Source: Desulfotomaculum sp. (GTDB lineage: Bacteria; Bacillota; Desulfotomaculia; Desulfotomaculales; Ammonificaceae). Taken from it: 5,634 bases of DNA. The DNA is taken from assembly GCA_012961725.1 (NCBI GenBank), contig DTYU01000275.1:1-5634 (forward strand). Direction: 5' to 3'. The first letter of the stretch is position 1. Every line of letters begins with the position of its first letter. Of this stretch, positions 5,035-5,634 are shown piece by piece. The notes below the pieces were generated by a model. The model was given only the letters and a program-made list of their open reading frames with translations, made no database searches and was not told the origin of the DNA. Position numbers and translations under genes: made by a program.

Positions 5035-5634
5035 TTACCAGTAATAGACTACCTCGGCCTTCTCCTTGAGTTCCTGCACCTTCTGGGGAACCATCCGGGC
5101 GCGCATGAAGGCCTTGTAATCCTCCGCTACTTCTGCCTTTACTTCGTCGTACGGCTGACCGTCGTAGCGCATCTTGAACTGTTCGTAGAACTCGCGCAGT
5201 TCTTCTTCCCCCACCTCCACCTCACCAATCAGTTTTTCCGCCAAGAGTTGGAGGTGAATCTGTTCCTCGACATCCTTTACGGTGAGATTCCTCTCTTGAA
5301 GAAAACCGGCGAACTGTTTTTCAGAAGAGAAGCTGTCCTTAATCTCTTTTAGCTTCGCCGCCACTTCTGCTTCACTGACGCTTAGCCCGCGCCTTTTCGC
5401 CTCCGCCCGAATGACCGTTCTCTCCACCAAGTAACCGAGTGTCTCTTCGCCGTGCAGCTTCACAAGCGTCTCCTCAAGTTCCGCATACCGGATCGAGTCG
5501 CCGTCGACCTTGGCCACAACCTTGCCCTCGAAGGCATACCACGACAGGAGATAAGCCAATACCGCCGCGCAGGCAAAACCCAAGATGACCCCCATCACAA
5601 ACGAAGACTTGTCTCTCCCTTCCCGAACACCGCT
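5035..5634 (-). CDS. Membrane-anchored SurA/PrsA N-domain-like protein, no PPIase domain (5' end open at window edge)
   Basis: The frame stays open from the stop at 5035-5037 to the right edge. The visible 199 residues start SGVREGRDKSSF, then a hydrophobic segment (about 13-35, VMGVILGFACAAVLAYLLSW), then a predicted extracytoplasmic helical domain. VAKVDGDSIRYAELEETL (39-56), LVERTVIRAEAKRRGLSVSEAEV and the later VGEEELREFYEQF follow the pattern of SurA/PrsA-type chaperone domains. In foldases a parvulin domain would come next, but here a charged helix runs to the C-terminal YYW instead. In-window starts GTG 5598 and ATG 5595 would drop the positive residues before the membrane segment and lack a well-spaced ribosome binding site, so the true start is probably beyond the edge. 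Family likeness is moderate; the client is unknown. It is co-directional with ribD but separated from it by the repeat and the rib promoter. Confidence 0.75.
   Translation of the reverse strand, partial: SGVREGRDKSSFVMGVILGFACAAVLAYLLSWYAFEGKVVAKVDGDSIRYAELEETLVKLHGEETLGYLVERTVIRAEAKRRGLSVSEAEVAAKLKEIKDSFSSEKQFAGFLQERNLTVKDVEEQIHLQLLAEKLIGEVEVGEEELREFYEQFKMRYDGQPYDEVKAEVAEDYKAFMRARMVPQKVQELKEKAEVVYYW

Overview
The window is bacterial DNA of moderately high GC, most likely from a Gram-positive anaerobe of the clostridial/Desulfotomaculum-Pelotomaculum kind. The grounds are the four-gene order ribD-ribE-ribBA-ribH with a fused RibBA, a short four-cysteine L28 protein, a strict sigma-A type promoter and a membrane-anchored SurA/PrsA-like protein. 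The lineage is inferred; no rRNA or other decisive marker is present.

Left part, plus strand (1-1140): a 25-bp repeat lies upstream of rpmB (ribosomal protein L28). rpmB is best started at a TTG at 152 and is followed by a strong intrinsic terminator. Then come two broken genes in the same orientation. The first is a metE relic in which only the first ~36 and last ~40 codons survive, joined out of frame. The second is the 5' end of thyX, which keeps a good ribosome binding site but loses homology near 963, at a perfect 7-bp hairpin. The stretch from about 980 to 1141 has no convincing gene.

Centre, minus strand (1142-4929): a complete riboflavin pathway transcribed right to left. ribD (deaminase/reductase) overlaps ribE (riboflavin synthase) by 16 nt. 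ribBA (DHBP synthase/GTP cyclohydrolase II) follows after 15 nt, and ribH (lumazine synthase) after a 212-nt gap. Together the four enzymes convert GTP and ribulose 5-phosphate to riboflavin, apart from the pathway phosphatase, which is normally encoded elsewhere. The operon has a perfect-consensus promoter (TTGACA-18 nt-TATAAT) and a leader of only about 67 nt, too short for an FMN riboswitch. The ribBA-ribH gap holds a 112-bp palindromic, MITE-like element that begins immediately after the ribBA stop codon. Its 17-bp terminal inverted repeats match at 15 positions, it has a strong internal hairpin, and near-duplicate flanks suggest a target-site duplication.

Right part (4956-5634): an inverted copy of the 25-bp repeat (24/25 identical to the one at 71-95), then a minus-strand gene running off the right edge. 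It encodes a membrane-anchored protein resembling the SurA/PrsA chaperone helical domain, without a parvulin isomerase domain.

The core genes are ordinary. The notable parts are the gene relics, the MITE-like insertion, the inverted repeat pair that brackets the region, and the riboflavin operon without a riboswitch.
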